The notes under the pieces: model-generated | Seen by the model: only the letters and a program-made list of their open reading frames with translations | Database searches by the model: none | Told to the model about the DNA's origin: nothing | Made by a program: the position numbers and the translations under genes | Part shown: positions 11,050 to 24,100 of the stretch, piece by piece | Layout: every line of letters starts with the position of its first letter | How positions within the stretch are numbered: the stretch's first letter is position 1 | Assembly: GCF_910592395.1 (NCBI RefSeq) | Contig: NC_088314.1 | Location: forward strand, 15,971,998-16,035,997 | DNA: 64,000 bases | Reading direction: 5' to 3' | DNA from: Lineus longissimus | Lineage: Eukaryota > Nemertea > Pilidiophora > Heteronemertea > Lineidae

Positions 11050-14000
11050 ATGGCCTTGATGGAACACTTGGCGGGGCGTGTCAGTCGTATCATTCAAGAG
11101 ATTGAAGGCTGCATCGACAGAGATGTCGATGTTGAAGAGAATGTGTTTTTTATGGTGGAGTCTGTGGTTCGTGATTCCATTGATGTGTGCATTGGAAATG
11201 CGATTGTGGAAACGATCCCAGGTCTTTTGCTGCAGGTATTGAATTTGATTTCAATAGATGATGGAGATGGAACTTCGGCTGTGGCCAGTGGTGGCAGTTG
11301 GCTTTCTGCCAGCAGGCATACTCCCGATGGCTGTACTGCTGTCAGTGCTGAACCAATGAAGAAGAGGGGTAGACGTCCCATCCTGACTTCCGGAGCAGAA
11401 AGGCAGATTGGATATCTATTGGGTAAGAATTAATTGGTTTGTTCTGAAGACTGATTTTCCTGGCTTATTTTTGCTGCCTAGCATGCTAGCATAGGCTGTG
11501 CCCCGTGGACCCCCGCCCCCACTGTCATTACACCCACACTGATGGCCACAGTCAGACTATCCTGTAAAATTGCCCTTCTGTCTGTCAATGGAATGCCTGC
11601 CATTTAGTCATTCCCTAGCTGCATCCATTTAATTTTGCCCTGTGTCAAAAGCACCTACGACCTTGATAATATTGCAGTTTATTCATTCCATTATTTATTG
11701 CACCCAATCAGCCAAATGAACAATTCTTGAAAGTGTGTAAAAATAATGGTATTCACCCATTTTTTTCACACCAGTACCAGGCCAGGCCTTATCTGACTCC
11801 ACACAAAATTGGCCACAAAATTGATTTATTCTTACAATGTACATTGTATCATTAATATCATGCTAAGCTCAGTTACAGTACTAAAATACTTTATATATTT
11901 GTAATTGTATATTTAAGCTTTTGTTGTAATAGATCTATTCACTCTGAAATTGAATTGTGGTATGATGGGACAATTCTAGTTGTAAAAAATATTACTGGTG
12001 GAATTGGTGAATTTGCCATATTACAAATACATTTGTAATTTCAGGTGAAGGATTCAAAGTGCAAGATATTGCTGACATACTGAATGTTTCTAAAAGGACC
12101 ATTGAGAACAAAATGAGAGATAGTGGTCTATCCATACGTGCCCAATATACCGAGATAGATGATCAAATTCTCGACTCCAAGGTGTTTTCAGTAATGTCAA
12201 TCTTTCCAAATGCTGGTAAGTAGGTGAGGGTGTGTTGAAACTACTGCAAAAAAAAATTGCAGTGATAGTTATGTTATCAGGAAAGGAACAGTGTATGCAT
12301 ATTAAAGTGGGCACAGTATCAATACTGATTCATAGAGTAGTGCCTCAATCAGTTATCCATACCACAAACGACATTAGAAATGCAGCCCTTATGGGTGACA
12401 CCCACGATGGATCGCTGTACTGCTGTACAAGCAAAGATAGATTGTACTCCGCTATCGCTATACATGTGGCACCATATGGTCAAAATCGTTGTCCTTAATC
12501 ACAATTCAAGGACAAAAATATTTGTGCTATGTTATATTCTCCGATCGACCCTCTGGTGTACAGTGGGGCTTGATGTCTGCCTTGAATAGACTTGTCTTTC
12601 TTTTGTATTGGATTAACGTTAGGGCAACAGTCACTTTTTCACCCCTTCTTATCGCATTCCCATTCAATAGGCCTACATGTCTTACCTCACAATTGAATGG
12701 ATCACAGTAGACTCACTGGTCGATCATAGACTGTGCGTTACAGGAATCTATTACCTCAGTCTTCTGAGAGGCAAGGCAGGTAATGCAACAACCAAATGTG
12801 GCTATCATTGATTAAAAATGACCTCTTTTCAGTATTCACCAATTCAGACATCAAATCTATTATGTCATAGTTTTCAATACTACTTGGCTCAGGATTATGA
12901 TTGTAGCCCAATTGTAATGTTATGTTCCTATAATTCCAGGATTTAAGACAATCGAGGGTGACCTTCGTCGACAAGACATTAGAGTACAACAACACAGGCT
13001 TCGTAGTTCTATGTGGAGGGTTGACCCAAATGGGGGCACCATTAGACAAATTCGTCACATACGACGTCGCAAATATCAGGTGAAATCACCTTTATCTCTT
13101 TGGCACATCGATGGACACCACAAGTTGATACGGTAAGATATTTTGCAGTAAGGAAACATCTGATAATCATCCCAAAACCTGCTCACCGACGAGAATTGTA
13201 TTACAACTATCAACTATCTATTAGGTATCATGATAGTCAAACTGTAAGAGTGCAATTAATATATTACATACTAGTATGTACATGATGGCCTTGGTACATA
13301 GTACATGTATGCGTAATTGTATGTGCATATCTCTTTTGGGTGGGAGTGATAGGGATGTGCATATGTAGCACTATTTCCGATAATTGAGCCCAGCCTCAAC
13401 CAACACTGGCACAAAACATCCAAGGTTTTGAAGTTTACACATGCTTGACTTCATGGATAGAAATTTTCCACTCAAGTGATTTTTTTTCATTTCAGATGGA
13501 AGTTCGTAATCCATGGAGGAGTTGATGGTTTTAGCCGCCTCATTGTGTATCTGAAATGCAGTACCAATAACAGGTCTTCCACAGTGCTACATGCCTTCCA
13601 GGAAGCAGTGAATACATGGGGACTTCCATCAGGAGTTCGTGCTGACAAAGGGGTTGAGAATAGAGATGTTGCAGAATGGATGCTGTGTCATCCATTGCGG
13701 GGACTTAATCGTGGCTCATTCATAACTGGAAAGAGTGTTCACAACTCCCGCATTGAGAGGATGTGGCGGGACGTTTACACAACTGTTGTATCCACATTTT
13801 ATGGCGTGTTCATCAACTTCGAGGATGAAGGCATTCTGAACTGTGACAGCGATGTTGATCTTTTCTGTCTCCACTACATTTATGGTTCAAGAATATACCT
13901 AGCACTGGCACGGTTCACTGAGGCTTGGAACAACCATAAACTTCGCACAGAAAGGCATAAGACTCCAAAACAGCTGTTTATTAAAGGCCTATCCACTCTT

Positions 14001-16176
14001 GATGGAGGAGATGCAATTGCAATCGAATACTTTGAATTGCTAAATGAGGTACGAAATGTACTTTATAAATCTTCATCAATAATTTGGTGGTCTGGTACTT
14101 CCAATTTCCTGAATAATGATGGGGGTTCCAAGGGGTTCAAAAGGGTGTGATCTTCCAGTGCCCCCACCACTTTTATTCATACACAAAAAAAAAGTTACAA
14201 TACTGGATGTTATTCATATGGCATGGCCGTGCATGCAGTGAAGAAATATTTCAAGGCACGGCGATGTGACTGTGGTTATTATTGGTATGCCGCTGACGTC
14301 GAAGTTCTGTCAAAACTAATCTTGCCGTACAAATAATGTCAGCAATAACACGATGCACAGCGCCGTATCATCGGTGTAGGCACGATCCTGCCGTATGAAT
14401 AATCAGTTCCATATTTTTATGATATAACGCTCTTAGGTATTAACATCATCGGGAATCTTCTCAGTCCGAGACCATGTATGGCAGTGTATTTGGCTCTATG
14501 GTTAGAGACTGTGAGTTGAGAGACTGAAAATGAAGGCTTCTTTAAAAAATAGATCATTTATTTGAATGCAATACTATTGGTATTAAATGTACTACATACT
14601 AGTTAATATTAGAGTATAAAAATGTGGCATGGGTTACAACCTAACCATTGATTTATTATATTCAGCGACCCTAAATAAAAAAAGACAGTACAGTATGGTA
14701 GCAAGGATCAATTGCTGAAGAGTCACAAATAATGGCCTTTCAAAGTGATTTCACTATGGACATATCATACCAGGACATTTCAATTCTCTATCAGTAACAA
14801 ACATTTAACATGATTTACAATATTGCAAATGAACAACATGAATATTGATAGAATTCGAAGATATTTGTAACTTTATCCATATAACTTGAAATGAACTAGC
14901 ATTGACTAGTAAATGTTAAGATATTAAACAAATATGAAAAAATAAAACTATCATGCACATGCCCTACTTTTTAATTAAAACTATTTTTTGTTCACCAACA
15001 GAATTTGACTAGGGTTTCACTTCATGTAGCTAAGTCTTAACTAATTTTATGGAGTGCGGTGTGGTTCTTTGATCCGTGGATTTGAATGAAAACTTCTCAT
15101 GAGAAAAAGTCATTTTTTTTAAAACTGCATCCTCCAATGGTAATAATGCAAAGGCCACAACTCCATCAGGATATTGTTCAAAAATGCTCAAAATATCACA
15201 CAGCAATTAACAAATTCAGATGTGCATGAACATGGCCCTAAATGAACAACAATTATGAGAAACTCGAACATGAATTTAAATGAATAACATGAATAAGTGA
15301 TATGAGAAAATAAGCATTCGATGAAAGAATGACCTATATACATGGATATATACAGTGTACCAAATATGAGATTCTGAATTAGTGTATGGTATCAGTAAAG
15401 GTCATCATGGTTTGCTCTCTATAAGTAAGACCATGTCATGCATGTATACCTGTATCTCGTATGCCATAAGAGTACACAAAGTATTTTGCGCGATCTTCAG
15501 TAGACATATTGTCTAACCATACAGTTGATGGATTCATCGACCGTGTGCTCTTTAGCGTAAATAGTGTCACCAATATTGAGTACTGTTATCTCTCCGAGAT
15601 AAATAATAAGTAATTGATCATCTCCCCCACATGATTGTTCTCTGCGTCTTCATACCATCACAACAAAAGGGCCTGGTGCTCAGCTGTGATTCAGTAAATC
15701 ATCAAAGTAGTTCAACTGAAATCTATTTCATAACATTTTCAGTGATTTCCTTCCTCTCGTGTTTTTTAAGGAAGTTCAGTGGTTGAGGAGTTTTGAATTA
15801 AAGCATTGAAATGTATGTAGACATAAATGTATCGTCAAACGGCTTATTAACCGGTTAGTGTGAATTCTACATTTTGTGCATTACATGAAGATGCATTGGT
15901 ACTCGTGGATGTAAAATTCCTATAAGTATTCCTGTTTTTTTCAGGAACAAGCAGCACATTTTGGAATAGATGCAGAGGCCCCATTGCCAGATGAAACGGT
16001 CACCAGCTGATGCCGGAGTCATTGTGGAAAATGTTCAAGTTACATTTGGAGCTGAAGAGATTGCAAGGATTTATGAACAGTTTGATCCCAATGATGTTGA
16101 AGATGAATGGGGAATGAACACTTATAGACTTATGAGGGAACATATGAGTTCACTCCTGCCTCCTCAAACATACTAA
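11050..16176 (+). CDS. Integrase-core (DDE) transposase, 5 exons, one frameshift
   Basis: Proposed exons, each with consensus splice sites: 11050-11422, 12045-12215, 12940-13132, 13496-14048, 15945-16176. Exon 2 encodes a helix-turn-helix ([19 protein letters not shown]). The retroviral-integrase-like core has a first Asp in [19 protein letters not shown] (exons 3-4), a second Asp in VRADKGVEN, and a Glu in [12 protein letters not shown] about 36 residues later, so the DDE triad is intact. The start ATG (AGAAGATGG) is the first good one after a TIR-proximal leader. Exon 5 enters in frame but meets TGA at 16008-16010, while the expected C-terminal sequence continues in another frame to 16176: a 1-nt indel or assembly error near the C-terminus. 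The 1.9-kb last intron holds nothing I recognise. Confidence 0.75.
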
Positions 16177-16610
16177 AAATGTAACTACTGCTCATACAGT
16201 TGTTGAGTACACTCATAATTGGCTGCAACTCTGTCTAAATCGGAAAGTTACGCAACCTCTGTATAACTACTTTGTCAGATAATGGCTCTTTGAAACACAA
16301 ATACATAATTCACTACAAAAGAAACTGCTTTGCCCACATGTAAGCATGATGCATGGGTTTAAGTGAGATATCTTATCAATAAAGACCGGGTAAATGTGTA
16401 CAGCTAAAATATATGTTGTGTTGCACTCATGAATAAAGAAGATATTCAATGTATTTCAAATAATCGATGCAGTTAAATCAGGGTGTTTAAACACTAAGGC
16501 AATTTCAGTTTTTCGCAAAACCAAAGGTGCATTTGTCCCTATTTCAACAAACGAGGACAAATTGAGTCCACCCTGATGATGAGGCAAAATTTGTTTTTCC
16601 TGTTTTAACT

Positions 16611-19600
16611 TCATGTGTCCATTCTTTCCTTCATGAAGCCGTCACAGCTGAATGATGTATCGAAGACACGAAACATGGATTGTTCATCCAACTGTGAGAG
16701 AGCATTTCCTTCCACGGGCATTCTCAACATGTTTGTACATGTTGAGACTGATAAGAGGAATACATTTGGGTCACTTGAATCCTTTACCATAAAAATCAGT
16801 GTTGGTTTTGGTGAGAAGCCAAATAACGGGATGCGTTCACACCCAGTTACAAACCTCAGAACGTCGCCAAGGTCTATTTTGGAAGGAGACTCCTCTCCTC
16901 CTGGTTGAATGAAATACCTGTTGCAAGCTGAAAGTTAAGATTAAAATGGAATTGGCTCCAATTGTCCAATAATACACCGAGGCACTTGCAAAACTATGAC
17001 ATACATTCTAGTAGTAGTATACCTGCCAAACACCATGTAACTTAATTTTAATATTTTTCAGAACTCGTGGCCTGAGTGAATAAACCTTATGAGGCAGGAG
17101 CAATGACTTCTACACCTTCGATCAAGCAGTGCAGAATAAATGCATAATAAGTCGGAATTTATGATTGGTTTAATGTTCTCATGTAATTATTTATTCAATA
17201 TCCTGTCCCCATGTGAACATACATGTAGAGTTCTTTAAAAGACTTAAGCCTCTTTCAACAATTCTTACCTTCAACTTCACGAAGCCATTTAGTGAATAAT
17301 TTCATAGCCGCCTTTTCTTTCTGTCTCCTATTAGACCCATTAGCAGAATACTGGGTTGGGAGGAACAGGTTCAGTAAAATCGATACAGACAGAGGTGTCT
17401 CTTTCTCCATATCCTTGTTGAAGAAAATACGGCATTCAGGGTTTTTATCCATCAGCTGAAATGAGAGACTAAACATTATCAGCAAACAGTGGAGGCGTTT
17501 ATGCAGATACCCCTGGAAAATGCAGTCATCCCTCGCAGCGCTAGCTAATAATACTAGTACTGACTGCTTGTTGGGACCATGTTTCAGTCTGATACTTTCT
17601 TCTTTCAAGCTGAACATGCTCGTCAAGACTTTTTGAGGAGCCATCCATAAAGTACGTTTACAGTGTATGTATGATTCAGACTTCAAACATTCAAATTTGA
17701 AGGAAAAAATCATTCATTGTTTCACAATTCTCCAAACACACATTCGGTCTTGGTTATTGCTGTTACCCGAACTCATGATGTCCTCTGTCACGAGTTTTCA
17801 TAATGTTTGTTCACAGCGGAACAGTGAATTTTGGGAAAATGCTGAAAGATTAATGCTCTTGGATCAATTAACAACGAATTGACTAAGACTGTAGTGATGC
17901 ATAGAATGCAGAATCAGAATTTGGTTAACATGGTTAATCAAAATCCTGGGAGGATAACTGATGTTTTGTCATACACATTGAAAGAATGCTAGTACCAGTA
18001 ATGTACATGTAGACTAGTCTATATACCTTGACTATTCCATAAAGATCCAAACCTCTGATGAACTGCTTCAATTCATCTGAAGCGTTCCCACCATTTAATG
18101 GCATATGTTGCACGACATCTTGCCCGAAGAACTTTGGCAGTGGACCTCCCTGGAGAAGGCATAGGGCTGAAAAGCGAGAAGAATTCCTAGGTGTATTGTC
18201 TCCCGAATGAAGGCTTTACAATATGCCTATTTATTGTAGCTTCATATGCAATTCATAATTTCAGTCCAATGATATGATATAAAACTCTACAATATTTTAT
18301 TACATCTGAACTCCTTGACCCCAACTCTGCAAAAAGTTACTTTTTCTTTCGAGACTGGACTGTAACCATGGTAACCCCGAGTAACTTTTGAAATTCTAGA
18401 TGATGATGTAATTTTGGCTAGCAGATCCTATTGGACGATCTTGGCAAATACTCATAATCAGCCGATGAGAATCTCTGGTTCAACATCTTTTCAAAATGAC
18501 AGGTTCATGTTTTATTGTCTGTTTGTTTATTCGTTCCATTGAGAATGGACTTACCACAGATCATTCCCGCAAACTCAATTTTTTTCTGCCGAACAAATGC
18601 GGGATTTGTGACCAATGATCCATTGGCCACAAAATTATTGAGTACCTCCCTGTGGAGCAGGGTCAGGACCTCTCGTCTTGGCCCACCTAAATCATCAACA
18701 TCCTCTCCGAGTAGGTTGACCCGGAGAGGGAGCCTGCGATTTACATGCCCTCGCATCAGTTCACTGAATGCAGTTGGAAAAATTTCCTCCCTGTCCAAGA
18801 AGATTTCTTCAACATCGCCCACCATCGTCAAAGATCTTTCAACATCGACATCAAGTGGTCTGTCCTGTAAAAAGGCTTTTGTAAACTCGGTCAATACTGC
18901 CTTCGGGTCTTCAGCTGTGCTGTAATTAAAATGGTGAATGATATTAAAAACAATGGAATGGCCCATTTGCTCACCAGCTGACCAAGGACACGAAGCAGAG
19001 AGAAGAACAAGGAAGATAAACAAAGTTTGTCACATGAAAAGGGGAAATTGTTGGGAGGATTTCTAGATCCATACCCAAGATCCCATATTGGCTATCATAA
19101 TTGGCATGATCATGAGCACAATGGATGATTGATAATTTGTTTAAAACTTAAATGCAATTAAGTTAGTGCCCCATGGTGGCCAAAATATGAAGCTGAACAA
19201 ATTACTGTCACCCAAGGGCAGCCTACTTGGGACCAAGTCAGAAATCAGCAGTTGAATTAAATACAAAACCTGCAACTATTTTCCATCATATTATTGATAT
19301 CATATTTAAATAGTCTATGTACATAAGGATCCATACATCACATATCTTCAAGAAAATGGTGTAGGCGCACTTCCAAATTATGCACTACACTTCTGTACTC
19401 ACATGTTGTCAATGATGCTGCCTATGGCAGCGGTCAGATCTGCCGATCCAAACGAATCCTGAACCGGCTCAAGGATTGTTTCCTCGAATACAAGGACATC
19501 ATCTGTAGGTGTTGCATAAGGCACCTCGACAAATTCAACGTTATATCTCTGAAGTATGGAGAAAAATAACCAGTTTGCCAATATTCTGAAATTGGTGTGT

Positions 19601-22600
19601 AGCTTTTTTCAGGGGGGGACTTTGATAAACCTGCCTACTTTTCATCTGAATGCTATTTCTTTCATTCTTCCGGGGGGGGGGGGGTTAGTCTTTGCACCTT
19701 TGTGGCAGTGTGGGGGGGGGGTGTTTTTTTCACACTTTCTTTTGCACTTTTCTTACTGGTGGTGCCATCAGTTAGAATGATAGACATGCACTGCGCGAAA
19801 ATGCTATTTAACCTAGATGAAGCATGTGTAACCTCTTACCATGCAATCCTCCTTATGGGAACGCATTTCAGCTATGGGGTAGTACTCCCCACACTCTACA
19901 CATTCCTCGAGGTCCTCTGCAGCACTGGCAGTCTCATCGTGGGTGATGTCCCTCTGCAATGGCCGAAGGTATAATTTGGTAGAGGAGCTGGTGCCAAAGG
20001 ACCGCAACTTTGCAGAGGGGAATGATCCCACTTGAATAACATCAAGGCAAGTGCGGCTGCCCTCCTTCACCTTCAGCACCTCAAAACCCCCTGTTTGCTC
20101 CAGTTTCGGAAATGTGCTGAAAAAAATCGGAGGAGGAATGTAAATCACACATCTCAATATCACATATCTCAATATCTATATTCTTATTTCTACTAGAGTG
20201 CATGAGGATCATCATAGACTAGTGATAAAAACCAGGGTGGCGTCGGCCTCATGATGAAGAGGTTGTGGGTTCGATTCCCGAGGGAGTTGCCACTTAGGAA
20301 CTTCCGACCGGTGGAGTTCGATTGAGCGCTTAGTTAGTAGCTGCTCATTGAAAGCCTAGATTGAATCCAGCGGAGACCGAGATAATAAAAATAGTCCTAA
20401 AAGTGCATTGAGCAAGGTGATAAACCATGGAATTGTGCTATACTAGTTTAAGAATCCAACATCATTATCATTAAAAACAAGACAAGACTGACAAAATGCC
20501 AAACATTACAAAAATGCATCGTATTGATGATATTATCAATAGAATGTATGCCTGGCAATGAAGTCCATTTTGCAACTCTTCCATCTCCGTGTTATACTAC
20601 ACAAATCTAAACAAATGGTACAGGCCTATTTGCAGAGCTGAAATACTAGAGAATACAGGTATGCTGGATAAGAACAAGCTATGTTAGAAAGAAAGAATAA
20701 TCAAATCTGACCCAATGACAGTTTAATAACAGATGAGAAAAACAAACATGAATATGCTGTCCTTCACAGCAGCAGCATCATCGCACATTCTAAATACAAC
20801 TTCCCTTTCTCCCAGGCCTGAGTCATATAACTGGGACTTTAGTGTTGTTGTTGGCACTACACATGCATCTGTTGTGTGCAGACAGAGAAACCAGCGTTTG
20901 ATGGTTCTTTCTAAAAAATAAGAAAAACTTGGTGAGGGGTGAAATGTTTGCAACTGCAATCTCACTACTACAAAGTGGACTTTAACATGATTGACTTCAT
21001 AGAGAAATTAACATGGTTCCTGCATTTTTTTTCTGCATCAATTAATGCCTTTTTAATCAGAAAAATTAAAACATTTTTTTACTAGGTGATACCTTGTCAC
21101 CATGCGCTAGGGCGGGAAGGACTTACCATTCTGGGAAACTCGTGTGCCGGTGAATCGTTCTTGACTTGTCTGAAAAATAAACTACCATTTAAAGAATATT
21201 TCAAAATCTTCTCATCTCATCAAAATCAACTCAGTGCAAAGTTACAAGCTCTTACTCAGAAACCGATTTTCGATTTACAATTGAATTTCGTCTTTTAAAA
21301 AAGCAGCATTTTTTGGTTCTGTTAAGGTGTCAACTGATTCCAATATAAAGCGTTGTAATGACACAAACCCAGTCTCCTTGCATGATCATATTATTTAGAA
21401 CAATCGGCAGTTTTGCTCAGTAAACTTTGGTTGATCCTTTCTGATACCCGGTAATATCAGAGCATGTCTCAGCAGAGCACCTTTCAAAAGGTTGATGTGC
21501 ATACCATTGTAAAACCACTCTTTTAACCATTGTAAAACCACATCATTCTTTCTCAAGTTGTTTCAAGCAGTTTGTTACATTCCCATTGCCAGTTTAACCC
21601 TACCAGTACCATGATATCACAATCACTAACTTTAGCAGTTTAGAGTAATATTGACCACAATCAGTACATAGCTGTATTCACAGAAAGACAGTGTTTACAC
21701 AACACATACTTGGCGTCCAACATGTCGTCGATTATATCTACTAGTACTAGTACTAGCACTAGCAGTGGCAGTGGTGTTCCTTCTTGGATAGGGCTGAAAC
21801 AATGCCCGATGCTCAGCTATGGCTGATGGAAAGTCTGAAACAAATAAAAAACTAATAAGATAATGGAAATGATGAAATGGAAATGTGATCTGATTACTTA
21901 CAAGGTGGAGGCCCCTAACTGTATTTTATATCACGTAGTCTCTCTACAAAAGCAACCCTTTAAATGGAGCAGTAAGTATTGTAGTGAACCCCCCTCGAGA
22001 ACCAGTAGGGGCCGATATAATATACATGGTGTTAGTTGTATATCGCAGACTGGAAAATCCATGTTTGGGGCACACTATTAGTTATTGCCTTAAAAAAGGG
22101 AACCTAATTGACAGCATCAAACACATTGGCCCTTTGAAAAGTTGAATACCATGTGGGACATAAGCATTCCCAGGATTCCCGAAGGGTTAATTCAACTACA
22201 AAATGGTAGGCCTATATAGGACCAATGGCAATTAGCTAATTAATAAAGATTAATAAATAGGCCTAGCATGCCTAGCCCATTGAGCCTAGGCCTCATGCTA
22301 CCATAACTCATAGCAAGTACTGAAGTAGGCTACTAATACTATGCTATTGGAGTATTGCTTATGTAGCCCTGTCAAGTTATATATGTATTGGTCAGTGGTG
22401 CCCTCTGAGAGAATGGGAACTAACTAAAAGTTCATCTCTGAGCTCTCCTGCTGGAGGAGATTTGTATGTTAGGTGGACCCTCAAGAGACCAGATTTCCTA
22501 TTTATCATTCCGTATTAAATCCTCAAAATCAACCTTATACAATATACATGTACATCTTCCGTCTGGCAATGGTTCATCCCCTTCTCTAAGCACTGGGCAT

Positions 22601-23281
22601 CACTGGCACGGCATCATTTTCTTCTGGTTGATCATACTTTTGGGGAGATTTGCTCCTAAAACATTTCACATGTGGGTTGTGAGGTTCTTTGTTTGGCTCC
22701 GAGGCCAAATGTAGTATGTATTACATGTATGTTGTGGTTTTGTGCAAGTATAGTGGCAAAATATAGATCTGATGATAGTTCCAATTCATTCCGTTGTTGT
22801 AGTATATTAGTCTCATGCCAATAGTTGTCCGAGGCCCTATTCCCCAGACGCAACTTACGTGCCCCGTACCCCCGACGAGAGGACCGTTATGCAGTTCTCC
22901 CGTGTTACACTTACCCGTGGTGGTGACTCTTGCGCTGGAATCAATAGTACTGCTAGTACTAGGCCATTCTCGAGTTGCACTTTGTCTAGGTCTAGGAGTA
23001 GGACTAGGAGTACTTGTGGCTGTGCCTGTTGCTGTGCTTGCGCTGCCAGCAGCGGCAGCTGGCATTCTTCTTAACCTATCAGCAGGCCGGGCAGCTGCAG
23101 GCGGCCTGGTCTCCGCATTCTCGACATGCTCGAGGACACTCGAGATCATCGTGTCAGTCTGAGTAGGCATATTTGCAGCATCCTCCGACTCCGAGGCAAT
23201 GTCAGTTTGCATAATATTAATGACCTGGTGAAGCAGGTTCACCATCTTACGCTTCCGCTTGTTTCTCTCTTCTTCTACCAT
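16611..23281 (-). CDS. HECT-type E3 ubiquitin ligase (G2E3-like), 10 exons
   Basis: Exons (minus): 22859-23281, 21710-21834, 21127-21169, about 20730-20912 (donor unclear), 19840-20116, 19403-19548, 18555-18919, 18027-18166, 17269-17455, 16611-16927; nearly all have consensus GT/AG ends. The N-terminus is low-complexity. Exon 4 has VPTTTL...GLGEREVVF. Exon 5 has a CVECGEYYPIAEMRSHKEDC zinc finger (UBZ/C2HC-like). Exon 7 has the HECT N-lobe signature NLLGEDVDDLGGPRREVL, exon 9 GSNRRQKEK, and exon 10 the C-lobe GFSPKPTLIF with the likely catalytic Cys in VSTCTNML. HECT ligases form a thioester with ubiquitin on that Cys. The order matches the many G2/M-phase-specific-E3-ligase-like genes of fish and invertebrates. 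No stop was seen in the exons I read. Confidence 0.75.
19672..19721 (+). repeat. G13 and G10 tracts in a HECT-gene intron
   Basis: Two poly-G runs at 19672-19684 and 19712-19721, in the intron between the zinc-finger exon and the next exon. The HECT transcript sees them as C runs. Confidence 0.9.
20196..20460 (+). mobile_element. tRNA-derived SINE
   Basis: Contains a pol III B box (GGTTCGATTCC, 20268-20278) preceded at tRNA-like distance by an A-box-like GTGGCGTCGGCCTC. An unrelated body follows, with a tail ending in TCATTATCATT. It lies in an intron of the HECT gene. Boundaries are approximate. Confidence 0.55.
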
Positions 23282-23455
23282 AGCTAAATACACTGACAAT
23301 CCAATTACAATCAAAATGAAATGATATTAAATGTCGATTTTCCTCAGATACGCGCGCAAATAGCCATGTGCACTGCTTAGAGCAAAAACAATAATATCGT
23401 CGTGGCAGATAAACCAATTCCAAACTTAATCCAGAATTGCCGCGCGCCAGCGCCA

Positions 23456-23735
23456 CACAACGTCTATTTGGGGAACTTCCATTTTTGCGGAAAAGCGCCA
23501 CCAAACGTCTATTTGAGTGTATGTCTATTTGAAAAGCGCCACCAAACGTCTATTTGAGTTATACACAAAAATCTGAAAACACGACAATATATGTTTATTT
23601 GAGATACGAGCGCCACCAAACGTCTATTTGAGTGTATGTCTATTTGAAAAGCGCCACCAAACGTCTATTTGAGTCATTACACGACATAAAATGTCTATTT
23701 GAGACAACCTCTATTTATGCGGAAATAACCGCCCA
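23456..23735 (-). repeat. Right TIR of the HECT/transposase element
   Basis: Inverted copy of the left TIR, with alternating CGTCTATTTGAG and GCGCCACCAAACG words and an outer end ATTTATGCGGAAATAACCGC followed by CCA. It is about one subrepeat shorter than the left TIR. The HECT gene start codon is about 175 bp inside. Confidence 0.9.
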
Positions 23736-23737
23736 TA

Positions 23738-23972
23738 CTTCTAGCTTAAGTTTTTCAAACTCTAATTTCTCTCTCAATGTCCTTTCAGCCTCTGCATCAT
23801 GCATCTTTGCCAAAGCAATTTCTCTTTCAGCCTGTGCCTCTTTTATTTTCTCTCTCTCCAAAGCACGTTTATCACGTTCTAAGTTCTGCTGTTCAACAGT
23901 ATATTTCCTCAAAGTGTCCCCGTCAAGGCCTAAGGTCTTACCAGCGGCGACAATCTCTGCCACTTCTGACAT
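23738..23972 (-). pseudogene. LTR-retrotransposon gag N-terminus (cut by the TIR element)
   Basis: From ATG at 23972 the minus strand encodes MSEVAEIVAAGKTLGLDGD, then a long charged helix (EREKIKEAQAEREIALAKM). This resembles the start of gag in Ty3/gypsy-like elements of marine invertebrates. It follows a primer-binding site, as gag should. The frame runs into the right TIR of the large element, and no gag continuation appears on its far side. Confidence 0.6.
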
Positions 23973-24080
23973 CTTGTTTCTATTCTACCGTGGTCCCAAT
24001 ACGCCAATGATCAATGGTAAGTGTACTAAACTACACTTAACTCGCATCACTTTATTTACTCCCTATTTGCCTCCGAAACC

Positions 24081-24097
24081 TCCCGGGCGAGCCCCCA
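24081..24097 (-). other. tRNA-Pro-type primer-binding site
   Basis: On the minus strand TGGGGGCTCGCCCGGGA matches the tRNA-Pro primer site used by many retroviruses and gypsy elements (TGGGGGCTCGTCCGGGA) with one change. It lies 2 nt after a CA that would end the 5' LTR at 24100, and the gag-like frame follows. Confidence 0.7.
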
Positions 24098-24100
24098 AAT

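Larger units (their letters stand above)
10506..23735. mobile_element. 13.2-kb TIR element with DDE transposase and HECT ligase
   Basis: Inverted ends start TGGGCGGTTATTTCCGCATG on the left; the right end (rc) differs by one base (CATA for CATG). Both are flanked by TA (10504-10505, 23736-23737). The TIRs continue for about 280-370 bp with internal repeats. Inside are two complete-looking, convergent, spliced genes: an integrase-type transposase (11,050-16,176, plus) and a HECT ubiquitin-ligase gene (16,611-23,281, minus). Both start just inside a TIR, and only 435 bp separate their ends, so the two genes look like one packaged unit. I do not recognise it as a named superfamily. Confidence 0.75.

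Noticed and set aside
16615-16908. 97-codon plus-strand frame
   Set aside because: Antisense of the HECT C-lobe exon, which carries family motifs and the catalytic Cys.
18515-18925. 136-codon plus-strand frame
   Set aside because: Antisense of HECT exon 7.
20268-20278. Functional tRNA gene
   Set aside because: B box present but no cloverleaf I could draw; better explained as a SINE. The same applies to 50826-50836.
22815-23162. 115-codon plus-strand hydrophobic frame
   Set aside because: Antisense shadow of exon 1 of the HECT gene, whose splice donor and start context are better.
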